Assembly: GCA_023630585.1 (NCBI GenBank)
Contig: CM042546.1
Coordinates: 13,657,810-13,721,809 of the forward strand
DNA: 64,000 nucleotides
Direction of reading: 5' to 3'
From: Cranoglanis bouderius
Taxonomy: Eukaryota; Chordata; Actinopteri; Siluriformes; Cranoglanididae
Below the pieces are notes generated by a model. That model was not told where the DNA came from. It ran no database searches and worked only from the letters and a program-made list of their open reading frames with translations. Below, in pieces: positions 47,841 through 57,115 of this stretch. A program made the translations under genes and the position numbers. Within the stretch, counting starts at the first letter, position 1. Every line of letters starts with the position of its first letter.

Positions 47841-50132
47841 CAATGATGATTCTCTGTTATTGCATACATTTTCGAAGAGGACAATTAAAACAGCAATACA
47901 ACAGTAATCACATGCAGATGTTATTAAGGTCAGGGGTGCTCAGAGAAATCGGAGAAAGTCTGTGCAACGTCGGATGCACGGCCAGGGCTCCCGAAGCCAA
48001 ATGATGCAAATGTCACGCTCGCGAATATCCCAGGCAACACCACGATACACGGTGGAAAACGAATCCGATCTAGAAGCTGCGTCGCATGTAGAGGATGTAG
48101 AGATGGGGGACATGGTGATGCTAATAATAATAATAATAATAATAATGAAAACAAAGACAGCACAGAAAAGGATCATTTCAATATTAATATACATCATCAT
48201 CATAGCATTGCCTGTTACCTGGAACCGATAATACATCCAGGTTAAGACGCGTTTACATTTTCAAACTAATCCGAATGTATTCGTTCATATCGTGTTCAAC
48301 TTTACTCAAAAGAAACCCCATCAAACCTCCCGATGACGAGCGCGAGCTCGTGCCTAGGGTTGTTATGTCGCCATGCTTTTCACGCTCAGTCGCCGTGTAC
48401 GATCGGACACTTCCCTCACACGGTACGCCACTTTTCTTCCTTCCCAGCCGCTCTATTTATCTGATTTTCCAAACAAAAAAAATATATATACAGCTCTTTT
48501 AGAAAAGATTCTGTCTCAACTCGTGGGAAGAGTTTTTGCGCTTTTCTTCAGTATAAAGACACTCGAGGAAGAGCTTGTTTCTGTCGTCTCCCGTCGAATC
48601 CAAAGCAAGCTCTCGCTGTGTTTTTAAAACAAAACACGAAAACGCACAGTGTGCCTCATTCATCAACCTTCTAGTAAGCGAAACCCAAACCGAACGAAAA
48701 CTTTCCGCTGCATTTTCAAAAGTTCCTCAAACGCCGATTTTCTGATTTTCTTCGAACTCGCGCAAGTATGTCGATCGCCTGTAAAGAGCACAGCGCGTTC
48801 CCGACGAGGCTCATTTGCATGTAACTCCGCCCACAAAACTCCATAAAAGGTCTGGTGCACAGACAGCTGGGAGGAAATGAACGATCACGGTAAAGCCTTA
48901 AAGGCAGAAGTGGAAATTGTTTTACTCGACATGAACAATCAGGTTAAAGCCTGACAAACAGAAATGGAAGTTATTTTGACTCACTTCAATGCCGAAAAAA
49001 AAAAAATTATTTAATAATATTTATAATAAAGTGTGTGCGCAATAAAGATTTAAGGAAATGTCCTCAAATATAACCGACCTCTTTAAATATTAGACACATC
49101 ACTCATTTTATTGGATTTACTCAACTGGATTTTTTCCGATAAGAAACACGTTATCCTTTAACATTCATTCAATTCACATTACTAGAAAATAATTATTGAA
49201 AAAATATCATTTTTGGAAAAACACTCGCTTAGGGGATGTGTGTAGTGCACTAATGAGGGTGCAGAAGAATGAACAACTTCCTATAAGAAAACCTTCGATG
49301 ATCCCAACCATGTGATCCCATTCAATTCAAAGAGGTTTACAGTTTAGGATAATAATAAATAATATCTAGAACAACTTTGACACTTTGACAGGGTCTGATC
49401 GTCGTCATGTCTTTAACAGGTCTGTGTGTCAGGGATCACTTTTTGCTGATAGTAGTGCACTAGGTAGGGAGCACAAGCACCTATTTAACATGGAGCCATT
49501 TGGGATTCATTCCTATTGTATAATAATGTACGTACACACATATTTACAGCTAGGTTAACTTAAAATGTAATAAATTCGTACACGTTGTATGGTGATGTGG
49601 GATGAAGGATGAGGAATGAGGGCCTGGCCCTGCCTACCAGGAGCTAATTAAATTAGCTAGCTAACTCAGAGAATGGTTAAACGCGTTTTCTTAACCCATC
49701 CACATTTAGACAGCCCCGCCCCTTACAGCAGAAGCCTCTCTGGTTGGATAACGCCACTGCGTACAGACGACTATCCAATCACATCGCGAAAAGCCTTGTA
49801 GTACTAGCCAATCGTGTAAAAGCAGGCGGGAATTGTCTGAATACGGGTGTGAGGAGAAAATAACGCCAGCTAGCTACCGTGGCTCCAAATGACTTAGCCA
49901 AACAACGTTAGCAAGTCAATGTGAGTCAAAATGAGATCTATAGAGCTAGTAGTGACCGCGCTGTCAGTTAGAAATGACACCTGAGCCCGTCAAGCTGAAA
50001 AGGTTAGCCCGTTCACAGGCTAACAGCTCGGACGCTGAGGGTTAGCCCCTACCTGCCGTATATGCCCTCGGTGATTCGGTTCCGTTTTAACGGCCGCCGG
50101 AGTTTGCTGCAGTCCGCATTGCGCCGCTTCAT
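32951..50132 (-). CDS. MACO1: MACO1 (macoilin, TMEM57), complete coding region, 11 exons, 686 aa
   Basis: Exons 50132-50053, 43755-43614, 43468-43342, 39354-39231, 37592-37414, 36957-36390, 35490-35332, 35247-35065, 34377-34257, 34145-33971 and 33153-32951 sum to 2061 nt with continuous phase from ATG to TGA. The protein begins MKRRNADCSKLRRPLKRNRI and ends SVYQPLKK, as vertebrate macoilin does. Order: N-terminal membrane part (about residues 27-175) with four hydrophobic segments, a basic juxtamembrane region, a Ser/Asn/Gly-rich low-complexity region (about 230-400), then a long coiled coil (about 405-640) and a conserved tail. Macoilin is known as an ER and nuclear-envelope protein of neurons affecting excitability. 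It is slightly longer than the human protein (664 aa), mostly through the low-complexity region. Head to head with the RH gene. Confidence 0.97.
33545..33860 (-). repeat. Dispersed repeat family B, copy 5 (nearly full length)
   Basis: Reverse orientation. GGAAGGAGTCTCCAGTGTCA begins it at 33566. GAGGAATAAAACACTTTGTG and CACCTCGTTGTTGATTATTT follow, then CCCAAAGTGTTTTATTCC. The AGGAATAAAACACTTT block (33760) and AAAGTGTTTTATTCCT (33840) form an inverted pair about 80 bp apart. In MACO1 intron 10. Confidence 0.75.
33971..34145 (-). CDS. MACO1: MACO1 coding exon 10 (coiled coil), weak donor
   Basis: Residues 562-619: ELHKYKENEKDTEVLMSALS, AMQDKTQHLENSLSAETRIK and LFSALGDAKRQLEIAQ. The donor is gtccgc, which fits the consensus poorly. 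A second GT (gtgtag) lies 12 nt downstream at 33958 and keeps the frame, adding four residues. Confidence 0.92.
34257..34377 (-). CDS. MACO1: MACO1 coding exon 9 (coiled coil)
   Basis: Residues 521-561: GECTESLRRRISELETECKK and IKVKEDLIHELELKVQ. The donor is gtgagt. Confidence 0.95.
35065..35247 (-). CDS. MACO1: MACO1 coding exon 8 (coiled coil)
   Basis: Residues 460-520: LHNAVQAKQKDKQTLGQMEK, RLKVEQEARAAAERQLAEEK and KRKKLEEATAARAVALAAAS. The donor is gtacgc. Confidence 0.95.
35332..35490 (-). CDS. MACO1: MACO1 coding exon 7 (coiled coil)
   Basis: Residues 407-459: LEQDVKKLKAELQASRQTEQ and SELSQLRQDNELLQNK, heptad-type spacing. The acceptor is tcaaccccag and the donor gtgaga. Confidence 0.95.
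36390..36957 (-). CDS. MACO1: MACO1 coding exon 6 (low-complexity region)
   Basis: Residues 218-406, the largest exon. Anchors shared with the family: NTLPELEYREK, QELEYMENNVNSKRL, LLGSTENLL, NSSPRGHGTANGSVPSS and NCIPNNQLGKPEALVR. It has an expanded serine run SSSSCSSSSSNSTSS and Gly-rich stretches compared with mammals. Confidence 0.95.
37414..37592 (-). CDS. MACO1: MACO1 coding exon 5 (last membrane segment, basic linker)
   Basis: Residues 158-217: IGYPVVTLGFGFKSYVSYKM, RLRKQKEVQKENEFYMQLLQ and QALPPEQQMLQKQ. The donor is gtaagg. Confidence 0.96.
38365..38641 (-). repeat. Dispersed repeat family K, copy 2
   Basis: Reverse of the 15122-15455 copy: TTTTGCACGGTCTTTCACAG, TGTTCGACGCACGTGAATCG, GCGCGTCTTGGCCCAAATCT and AAAATTCTGGAGGGAC. 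In MACO1 intron 4. Confidence 0.75.
38710..38929. mobile_element. MITE-like family L, copy 1 (220 bp)
   Basis: Starts CTGCAGAACAAAAAAGTCCA and ends TGGACTTTTGGTACTGCAG, an inverted pair of about 19 bp. The interior GGTGGAGTCAGACCTGATCC and CAGCTCCTCCTACCTGGGTG matches copy 2. No coding capacity. Confidence 0.75.
39231..39354 (-). CDS. MACO1: MACO1 coding exon 4
   Basis: Residues 117-157: ERGVCLPTVSLWILFVYIEA, then AIRFKDLKDFHVDLCRPFAA. The acceptor is tgtgtacag and the donor gtaaga. Confidence 0.96.
39440..40260. other. MACO1 intron 3 sequence: no gene seen
   Basis: No recognisable coding. A CA run lies at 39403-39422 just before it. Confidence 0.5.
40180..40207. repeat. Poly-A run in MACO1 intron 3
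   Basis: About 26 A. Confidence 0.85.
40270..40690. repeat. Pyrimidine-rich tandem repeats (CTGT, CTCCCCGTGTCTGCGTGTCT)
   Basis: (TGTC)n at 40279-40315 leads into a 12- to 24-bp array built from TCTCTCCCCGTG and TCTGCGTG, then mixed CT. It is unusually rich in CpG for a microsatellite. Open frames through it are repeat artefacts. Confidence 0.85.
41274..41327. repeat. (AAT)n microsatellite
   Basis: Perfect AAT run of about 17 units. Confidence 0.95.
41610..42662. repeat. 1-kb polypyrimidine minisatellite, 18-bp unit
   Basis: Nearly all C and T on the plus strand. The core unit TCTCTCTCGATCCATCTG (18 bp) and variants with CAATCC or CAACCC are grouped in blocks, separated by a recurring spacer CTGTCCATCTCTCACTG. 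This gives a higher-order repeat of about 100 bp. It lies in MACO1 intron 3, on the purine-rich side in the transcript. Confidence 0.9.
43342..43468 (-). CDS. MACO1: MACO1 coding exon 3 (membrane segments)
   Basis: Residues 75-116: AFSVFFVCVAFTSDIICLLF followed by IPVQWLFFAASTYVWVQYVW. The acceptor is ttcttacag and the donor gtaacg. Confidence 0.96.
43614..43755 (-). CDS. MACO1: MACO1 coding exon 2 (first membrane segments)
   Basis: Residues 27-74: STFLYLKFLVVWALVLLADF, then VLEFRFEYLWPFWLFIRSVY. The acceptor follows a (CT)n microsatellite on the minus strand. The donor is gtgagc. Confidence 0.96.
43761..43796. repeat. (GA)n microsatellite bordering MACO1 exon 2
   Basis: GA run of about 17 units. 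On the minus strand it is the pyrimidine tract of the exon 2 acceptor. Confidence 0.9.
44403..44609. mobile_element. MITE-like family L, copy 2 (207 bp)
   Basis: Starts CTGCAGAACAAAAAGTCCAT and ends TGGACTTTTGGTTCTGCAG. The interior GGTGGAGCTAGTCCTGACCC, TCTTACCTGGGCGGAGCTGT and GTTTAATGTGTTGTGTTGT parallels copy 1. In MACO1 intron 1. Confidence 0.75.
44820..45040 (-). repeat. Dispersed repeat family B, copy 6
   Basis: Reverse orientation: GTGGAAGGAGTCTCCAGTGT, CAGAGATAAAGCTGGAACTT, TCTTATTAACTCCAGGAGAG and GGTGTGAGGGAAAGACTGTT. Confidence 0.7.
45150..45310. repeat. Half of a dispersed repeat with a CGACCGATTNATCGG motif
   Basis: GAGGTCGACCGATTGATCGG and ACTATCGGTTATCGGCAAAA are recognisable as one end of a common aquatic-vertebrate DNA repeat. 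No matching opposite end is seen, and I do not name the family. Confidence 0.45.
45845..45930 (-). repeat. Dispersed repeat family B, copy 7 (end only)
   Basis: CTGGTGATTATTTTCCCATA followed by ACAGCACACCGTATCGTG and TTTTATTTC, the hairpin end of the family. Confidence 0.5.
45969..46012. repeat. (CT)n microsatellite
   Basis: Perfect CT run of about 21 units in MACO1 intron 1. Confidence 0.9.
47119..47156. repeat. Poly-A run of about 38
   Basis: Homopolymer in MACO1 intron 1. It is not preceded by a recognisable retrotransposed sequence. Confidence 0.85.
47785..47839. repeat. (AC)n microsatellite
   Basis: Perfect AC run of about 27 units. Confidence 0.95.
48290..48870 (+). promoter_or_regulatory. 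CpG-richer, promoter-like stretch in MACO1 intron 1
   Basis: CpG is much denser here than around it. At the right end an octamer ATTTGCAT (48812-48819), a GC-box-like CCGCCC (48828) and a TATA-like CATAAAAGG (48842) follow each other in plus orientation, antisense to MACO1. No transcript is visible from sequence; the call is inference. Confidence 0.3.
50053..50132 (-). CDS. MACO1: MACO1 coding exon 1
   Basis: Residues 1-26 plus 2 nt: basic N-terminus MKRRNADCSKLRRPLKRNRI, then TEGIYG. The donor is gtaggg. Confidence 0.96.
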
Positions 50133-50480
50133 CCTCCTTCCCTTCGCTTAGGCGTTTTAATACCTAGCGTAATATGGTCCAGTTTTTCGTTTCGGTCCAG
50201 CGGAACAACATTGAAGTCCCCCAGAAAGAATTTAGCTAGCTAGGGTTAGCTAGCTAGCTATCGCTGTTATTATTATTATTTTTTTTAAACCCGACTGGAA
50301 ACAAAGAAATAAATAAAAAGCCTCGCTGGAAGACCCTCCTCTTTTCTCCTCGCGACGCACGGCAGCCTCAAAGACACGCGCGAGCCAGTTAACGGACAAC
50401 CGCGCGAACCAATCACCTCCAAGCTCGGTCAGGCTCGCGATCACATTGATTGATTGATAGCTAAATCTGGCTACGTTGCG
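50133..50480 (-). promoter_or_regulatory. MACO1: Presumed MACO1 promoter and 5' UTR (CpG-rich)
   Basis: CpG-dense sequence upstream of the start codon with GCGACGCACGGC and CGCGCGAGCC clusters, CCAAT at 50409 and further CCAAT boxes at 50571 and 50613. No TATA box is evident, as expected for a housekeeping-type promoter. The TAGCTAGCTAGC repeats at 50235-50260 lie in the presumed 5' UTR. Confidence 0.5.
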
Positions 50481-51102
50481 CTGGGCTAAGATAAGCAGCG
50501 CCTTGTGTTCTTACGGCCGACAAAAAAAAACAGATATCTGACAACCTTAGAGACAACCTTTTTCCGCTCCACCAATCTTTTTCTTTGTGGACAAATCAGG
50601 TAGTGACAACCAGCCAATCAGATGGCAGCATAGGCGGGTTTTAGTGACGGCTGCACAATGAAGTCGCTAAGGGGGCGTGGTCGATAAAGCTTACGCTGTT
50701 TGCCTAGAAAACGTGTCTCTACATACGCTGTTGGCGTAAACCTGCTCTAGCAAGCTTTTGACAGCCGACTACAATAGAAATATTTCACACACAAAAATTG
50801 CAGCATCTAATAACAACAATAATGCACAACCTGAATAATGAGTCTGAGTAAAATAAAAAGGTATTATTCATGATTTGATAATTGTCTTTCTACTAATAAA
50901 AAAATAGCAGATAATCTATTATAATAAAATAAACAATATATTACATTATAGACAATATTTTACAGTGCATTTCTTTTTATACGGGTTTTCTCACTGAACA
51001 TTAACAAGCAAAAGGCACTTAAGGAATATTATACATTAGATATTTCGATATTGACCACAATAAGCTACAAAAAGTGAGAATTGTTGGCACAACAAATAAT
51101 TA

Positions 51103-51925
51103 GGGGTCCAAGCACTGAAGGCACTAGAACCCTATTGTTTATATTAAGCTTTTTCTTATTCTTTTAAAATCGTCTCCTCTAAAAGGCAAAAAAAAAAAAA
51201 AAAAAAAAAGCTTTTTGGATAATTTAGCTCCCTGTCCACTCAAATCTGTGATAATTTACATAATATGAGAACTAGTTGTTAGTTATTAACATCATTTTAA
51301 TTAGCATAACTAGTTGTTAACATAATTTTGAGAACTAGTCCTAGGATTTTTGGCCAGTCTTCACAATATTAATGTCTATTGATGTCTAACTACTCAGGAG
51401 AGTGTGAACCTCAGTAATTATCCAAAACATGTTGAGATTTGTAAACAGTATGACTGCCACACATCAACCAATTATAAGGAGGTGGAGCTAGTTTACACAA
51501 AGAGCTGTAATTCATGATTGGACATATACATTTGAACCAAAATTGAAACACATGTTCAGTGTAAGGTTCTGAGGACGTCTGCAAAGGTTGTTGCCCAGTC
51601 ACCTATAGGGGGCGGAGTTAAGTCCAAATAGCTACTTCTCAGGAACCAAAAGTCCAGTTGAGCTGAAATGTTGTGTGCTCCATCTTTCTGCTAATCTTTA
51701 ACTGGATTTTTAATGATACTGAATTACTTAAAAAAAACAATGCCAATCAGCTTTCAGCAGGTATTTCAAACAACTAACATTGAGTTATCGTCACATAACT
51801 TGATATGTATGTTAATCTGTGGTCTCTTTATTGTTTTATATAGCTTGGCAAGAATTGCCACTGGGGCGCTCTTTGGGAAGAGTGCTTGGACCCCGCAGAT
51901 CGCCACTTGTGGCTATATTTATACT
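51103..51925. mobile_element. Dispersed repeat family M, copy 2 (longer)
   Basis: Left end GGGGTCCAAGCACTGAAGGC and right part AGTGCTTGGACCCCGCAGAT form an inverted GGGGTCCAAGCACT pair. The tail CGCCACTTGTGGCTATATTT matches copy 1 at 8040-8070. No coding. It lies in the MACO1-RH head-to-head interval. Confidence 0.65.
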
Positions 51926-51974
51926 TATATTCCTACAATTTTGGAACCACAATCATGATATTTTATGTATGAGT

Positions 51975-51977
<3 letters not shown>

Positions 51978-52064
<87 letters not shown>
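51978..52064. repeat. (TA)n microsatellite
   Basis: TA run of about 43 units, 350 bp upstream of the RH start codon. Confidence 0.95.
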
Positions 52065-52066
<2 letters not shown>

Positions 52067-52408
52067 TAGATTTTTTTTTTTCACATTCCATATCCACTGG
52101 TATCATTCAGGGGAACTTTGTTTGCACAGCTAATTAAGAAAACTTTGTGTACTACACTTAATATACATACTGTACATCCATGACTTCTGTCATATCAAGC
52201 AAACTTGGTTTCGAGAAAGGTACTCTGTGAATATAAATTGATTGTTTTACATGATTAGAGCTGCAAAATAAGCAAATAACTATTAGTTATATAACCAAGG
52301 TAGCAGTCCCCTGACGTTAAGGACACTTGTGCATGCAGTTCTCCGCCCTGGTTAGTACAGCTTGAAGAGGACCTGAGAGAAGGCATGCAGGCAGTAACAG
52401 AGCTGTGA

Positions 52409-52549
52409 ATGCTCTCTCATGGCTCCAAAATACGCTCCAAGTCTTCGAGCCCGGCTTCCACCTGTGGCTCTTCTTCTGCAAATCACCTTTATTGTCATTT
52501 TTGCCTTTTGTGTGGAAATAGAGGACTATGGGAAGGAGAAGGAAAATGA
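52409..52549 (+). other. Upstream reading frame overlapping the RH start
   Basis: An ATG 10 nt before the RH start opens a 46-codon frame (+2 relative to RH) that overlaps RH codons 1-43. Its start context is weak (T at -3, C at +4). It can only matter if the transcript begins upstream of 52409. Confidence 0.35.
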
Positions 52550-52572
52550 AAAATTCATTTATTCATATGCAA
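52419..52572 (+). CDS. RHCE: RH coding exon 1
   Basis: Residues 1-51 plus 1 nt: MAPKYAPSLRARLPPVALLL, first membrane span, then a charged loop EIEDYGKEKENEKF. The donor is GTAAGT. This ATG was chosen because it gives the family N-terminus. Confidence 0.93.
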
Positions 52573-55500
52573 GTAAGTGGATTATGCATTAAATGGTACA
52601 GTATTATATGTGTGTGCATTAAGACTGTGTCATAGATATATTGTTTTAAAAAATTTAAACAGACATTCACATCTGTAATGTGTTATATCAGCAATTCGGC
52701 ACATATTCTATAATCTTTTCTCTTTCTTTAAGGAATGTTTTTACTCAGATTCACCTCTGCTGTCCTTATTTGTAGTGTAAAACGTCTCCAAGGTGTGCTG
52801 GTATCATCTTAGAACTGTATATTCGCACAATATAAAGCCATTTACACTTATTTATGTCCACACATTCAGTGTAAAAGTGTGTAAGACTGTCATGTCGTTG
52901 GGGTGGGGATGGGATACACCACATGGCTTGAGTGATAAGAGGAATCCAAAAAGCCAGGACAACACCTCCACCCCCTAAAACGCCACATGTGACGTCACTT
53001 GAGTTTGTAAGCATTGATGAAAACGGTATTATTTCCACAAATTTATTGAACACTCCTAAGGAAATGTCACTGTCACTAAATATTTTACAGTTTACATGAC
53101 TTCGAAGCAGTGCAGTCTAATCGAATTATGTTAGGATTACTCTTGCACTGTTTCTGCTCTAATTGGTTTATTAGATTTAGATGATATTGTACAATTTCCA
53201 TGCAAATATATTTATTTTATTACCAAAATGCATTCCAAAATGAGCTGAACATAAACTGATTAGATGAGATCCTTTAAGATCAGGAAGACACAATCAACCT
53301 TTACACACAAGACACTTGTTTTCCCCCATAATATTACATCTAAATGTATAAATAAATAAATACATCTAAATAAACACATCTAAATCACCGATCAGCCATA
53401 ACATTAAAATCACTGACAGGTGAAGTAAATAACATTGATTATCTCGTTACAGTGGCACCTGTCAAGGGTTTGGGATATATTAGGTAGCAAGTGGATAGTC
53501 AGTTCTCAAAGTTGATGTGTTGAAAGCAGGAAAAATGGGCAAGCGTATAATTGTGATGGCTAGACGACTGGGTCAGAGCATCTCCAAAACGGCGGGTCTT
53601 GTGGGGTGTTCCTGGTATCCAGTGGTTAGTACCTACCAAAAGTGGTCCAAGGAAGGACAGGCTCATGGGCACCCAAGGCTCACTGATGCGTGGGGAGCAA
53701 AGGCTAGCCCGTCTGGTTCGATCCCACAGAAGAGCTACTGTAGCACAAACTGCTGACGGACAATACATATATTAATACTGTTTATTATGATATAAATCAA
53801 TAATATCATTTCACGTCACCCTTCACCATATACCATCAACATCTACTACAGCTCAGATAATTAGTCCTGACACAACCATGGAATCATTGCATACATAGCA
53901 ATAATTTCTTTTTTTGCTTCATATTCCTTACATTACACATTTAATCTGTCATTTAAAAATCCCGTTTCACGCAGAGTTCCAGGATATCCATGTGATGGTG
54001 TTTCTGGGTTTCGGTTTCTTGGGTACGTTCCTGGTGCGCTATGCTTTCAGCAGCTCGGCGTTCGGCGTGCTGGTTGCTGCCATGGCTGTACAGTGGGCCA
54101 CCATCCTAAACGGCTTCCTGCAGTCTCACCCTTATGACTGGAAGATCCGAATCCATTTAAAAAGGTAATAAAATAACTACAAACTCCTCTTCGCATCAAA
54201 CCACATCACACCACTTTGTCGTTGATTGTTTTCCTGTAGCAGAACGCCCCCAAGTGTTTTATTCCTTACATGCATCACTTACTGTATGATGTAAATATGG
54301 TAGTTACATGAAGATCACACCACAATCAGCACTTATTCCTCCTTCAGTCTGGTAGATGCTGAGCTGTGTGCAGCTTCGACCCTCGTGGCTATGGGCGCCA
54401 TCCACGGAAAAACCAACCCGGTCCAACTTCTGATATTTGCTCTGATAGAGGTCACAGGGTTTGTGCTAAACCAGTGGATCATAAAAACAATGTTCCAGGT
54501 GAGGTGACGGATGTTCTGCTATAGATACTGTTAATATGAATGACACGATCAAAGACCACGCCACACTTTATTGGTCCTTTATTTTCTGCTGTTGAACAAA
54601 AACATGTATGTCACATGAATGTCATATGTTATGCTAGAATTGCTGTTGTTTCGAGTGACAATTTTGCAAGTATGAACCTACTTCAGTATATATTTTATTT
54701 CTCTAAACAAAATAACCAAGAAGTCTGTAAGATTGAAATTTGGATATTGGATAGATTAATTTATAGAAAGTGCACACTACTGCTCTTTTATCAGACACCG
54801 ATACGGACACATTGGCTGTACAGCATCGTGCTCATCAACATCTTCGGTGCTTTCTTTGGCATGATGACATCGCGCTTGCTTTTCCGTCGCGAGATACAGA
54901 CAAAGCACGAGAAAGAGAAGGTCGGCAGGATGACGGGCCTCTTTGCCATGTTTGGTGAGTGAATACAACACCTATCCTTCTCAAGTAATCTTAATCCTGC
55001 TTGATTTTTCCTCACCAGTTTCCACTGAAAGCGATAATTATGCTTCACATCATTTAATTAAAGACGATCTCTATTTTCTCTCAGGGACTTTGTTCCTCTG
55101 GATGTTCTGGCCCAGTTTTAACTCGGCGCTGGAGCGGGAAACCAGTGTGATGTGTAACACGTATCTGTCTCTGGCTGTCAGTGCCGTCACAGCAATGGCC
55201 GTCTCTGTGCTCTCCAGCTCTAATGGCAAGATCAACCTGGTGAGTCAGTGTAAACTAATCTTCGGCTGGGAATGAGTTTCAGAATGAATCCATCCCTCCA
55301 TACTGACGGTGGGGAATTATTTTCTCAACATAAACCTCTAGCTACTCTACTCTTTCTGTGCATTTCCCTGTACTGAGAAAAGAGCAGAAAGTCTCTTATA
55401 ATGGAGAACACTTTTGTTAGTTCTTTAGCCAAAGGAATTCGTAAATTACACTCTGTGAACTGTATAATCCTTTCAGAGACAGAACAACTTTTTAAGATGG

Positions 55501-57023
55501 GATGACTTAGTTAAATGTAGTTAACATAGTTCATATGTTAAACACAACCTCGGTGTCTTACATACACGGTAACTAAATTGTAAACTTACAATAAATCAAG
55601 TACTATTTTCCGGATGGTATTAAGTAATGTTGCTGGAGGAATTATGATCAATTCGTGTCCAATTAGACGAGTTATAAATTACTTGGGTTTATTTTACTGG
55701 TCATTTTATAGAAGGGTAAATACAGTGTAATCCTTCCAGACTCATATTATTAAAAAAAAGGACTGACATAACAGATTCAGACAGGACTAGAATCCTATAG
55801 CTACACCATTAATAATTACATTACCCCACCTCCCTATATAGAACTAATCTGATCCGAATAGTGCTTTACTAGCAGCAGAGTTGCCAATTAGTTACCGTAA
55901 TTAACCCTTTCTAGTAGTACACTGGTGTTCCAGTGACTTATCGGACATTTTCAATCAGTATAAACAAAGGACTTATTTTACCGCCGCGAGTCTGTTATAA
56001 GAGTAGTCAGGACACTGTTGGGTTTCTGTGTGTAGAGTATCGTGACTCTGTGTTTAGGTGCTGGTAAGCAGGGTGATGGGAAATAACATTGGTACAGAGA
56101 TAAAAGAGACAGCTAAAGCTTTTTTGATAGTAAAACATTGTATACAACTGCCTGCATAAAATTTAAACCTAATAGGCTGGGTAAAAAAAAAAGAAATGCT
56201 TATGAAAAGCTTCAAATTCTTAAAGCTCAGAGTGTCTACTTTCATATAAGCCACTAATCACTACTGAGAGTGTGACATAACATAAATTCCATTTTTTGGC
56301 CTCTGGTGAAGAGTTAATATTTAACTAATTGATACTATATTGTACTGTATTGTACAGCAATTTGACAGTTACACTATACTCTTTCATTCTTAAATATACA
56401 TTTTATATATATCAAGATGCAGAATAGTAAACTGCTAAAATGAACAATGGTGACAGAATGAGTGACTCTGAATGAGAAAGCAAAAGTAAGCTATGTGGTT
56501 TATCCTATGAAATATCAGTCTAGCTAGCGAATGTTAGTCACCTAGCCAAGTTAACAGTTGTGTTTTTTTTGTCCCACTTTTTTTTTTAATAAAATGGATG
56601 AGATGAATAAAGAGTTATGTGATTTGACCTGAAGGTGCACGTTCAGAGCTCCATGCTGGCCGGTGGCGTCGCAGTCGGCGCCGTTGTGACCTCGACTCAC
56701 GATCCCTGGGTCGCCATGACGATCGGCTTGTGTGCTACTCTTTTGTCAACTCTGGCATTTCAATATTTGAAGGTAGAATACACAAACACGATAACTATGC
56801 ACAAAACTGATAACAAACAATGTCATTTTTTTTAAATTACTTGATACAGTAATATATATTTAATACCGTTTTAATAATTTTACCCTGTATTTCAGTATTT
56901 GATTAGAATTCACTACTGAAAATCAGTACCTAACTAAAATTCAGTACTATCATTCAGTATTCCACAATGATTCAGTAATATAATGAAGGTCATTGTAATA
57001 AAATACTGAATTGTAGTTATGAA

Positions 57024-57115
<92 letters not shown>

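Noticed and set aside
47962..48231. 89-codon plus-strand frame in MACO1 intron 1 that looks codon-like at its start
   Set aside because: It matches nothing I know, runs into a TAA microsatellite and has no plausible splice context or start signal.
53713..53726. GGTTCGATCC, a perfect RNA polymerase III B box, suggesting a tRNA or SINE
   Set aside because: It falls inside the recognisable coding region of the truncated Tc1 element and has no A box or tRNA fold before it.
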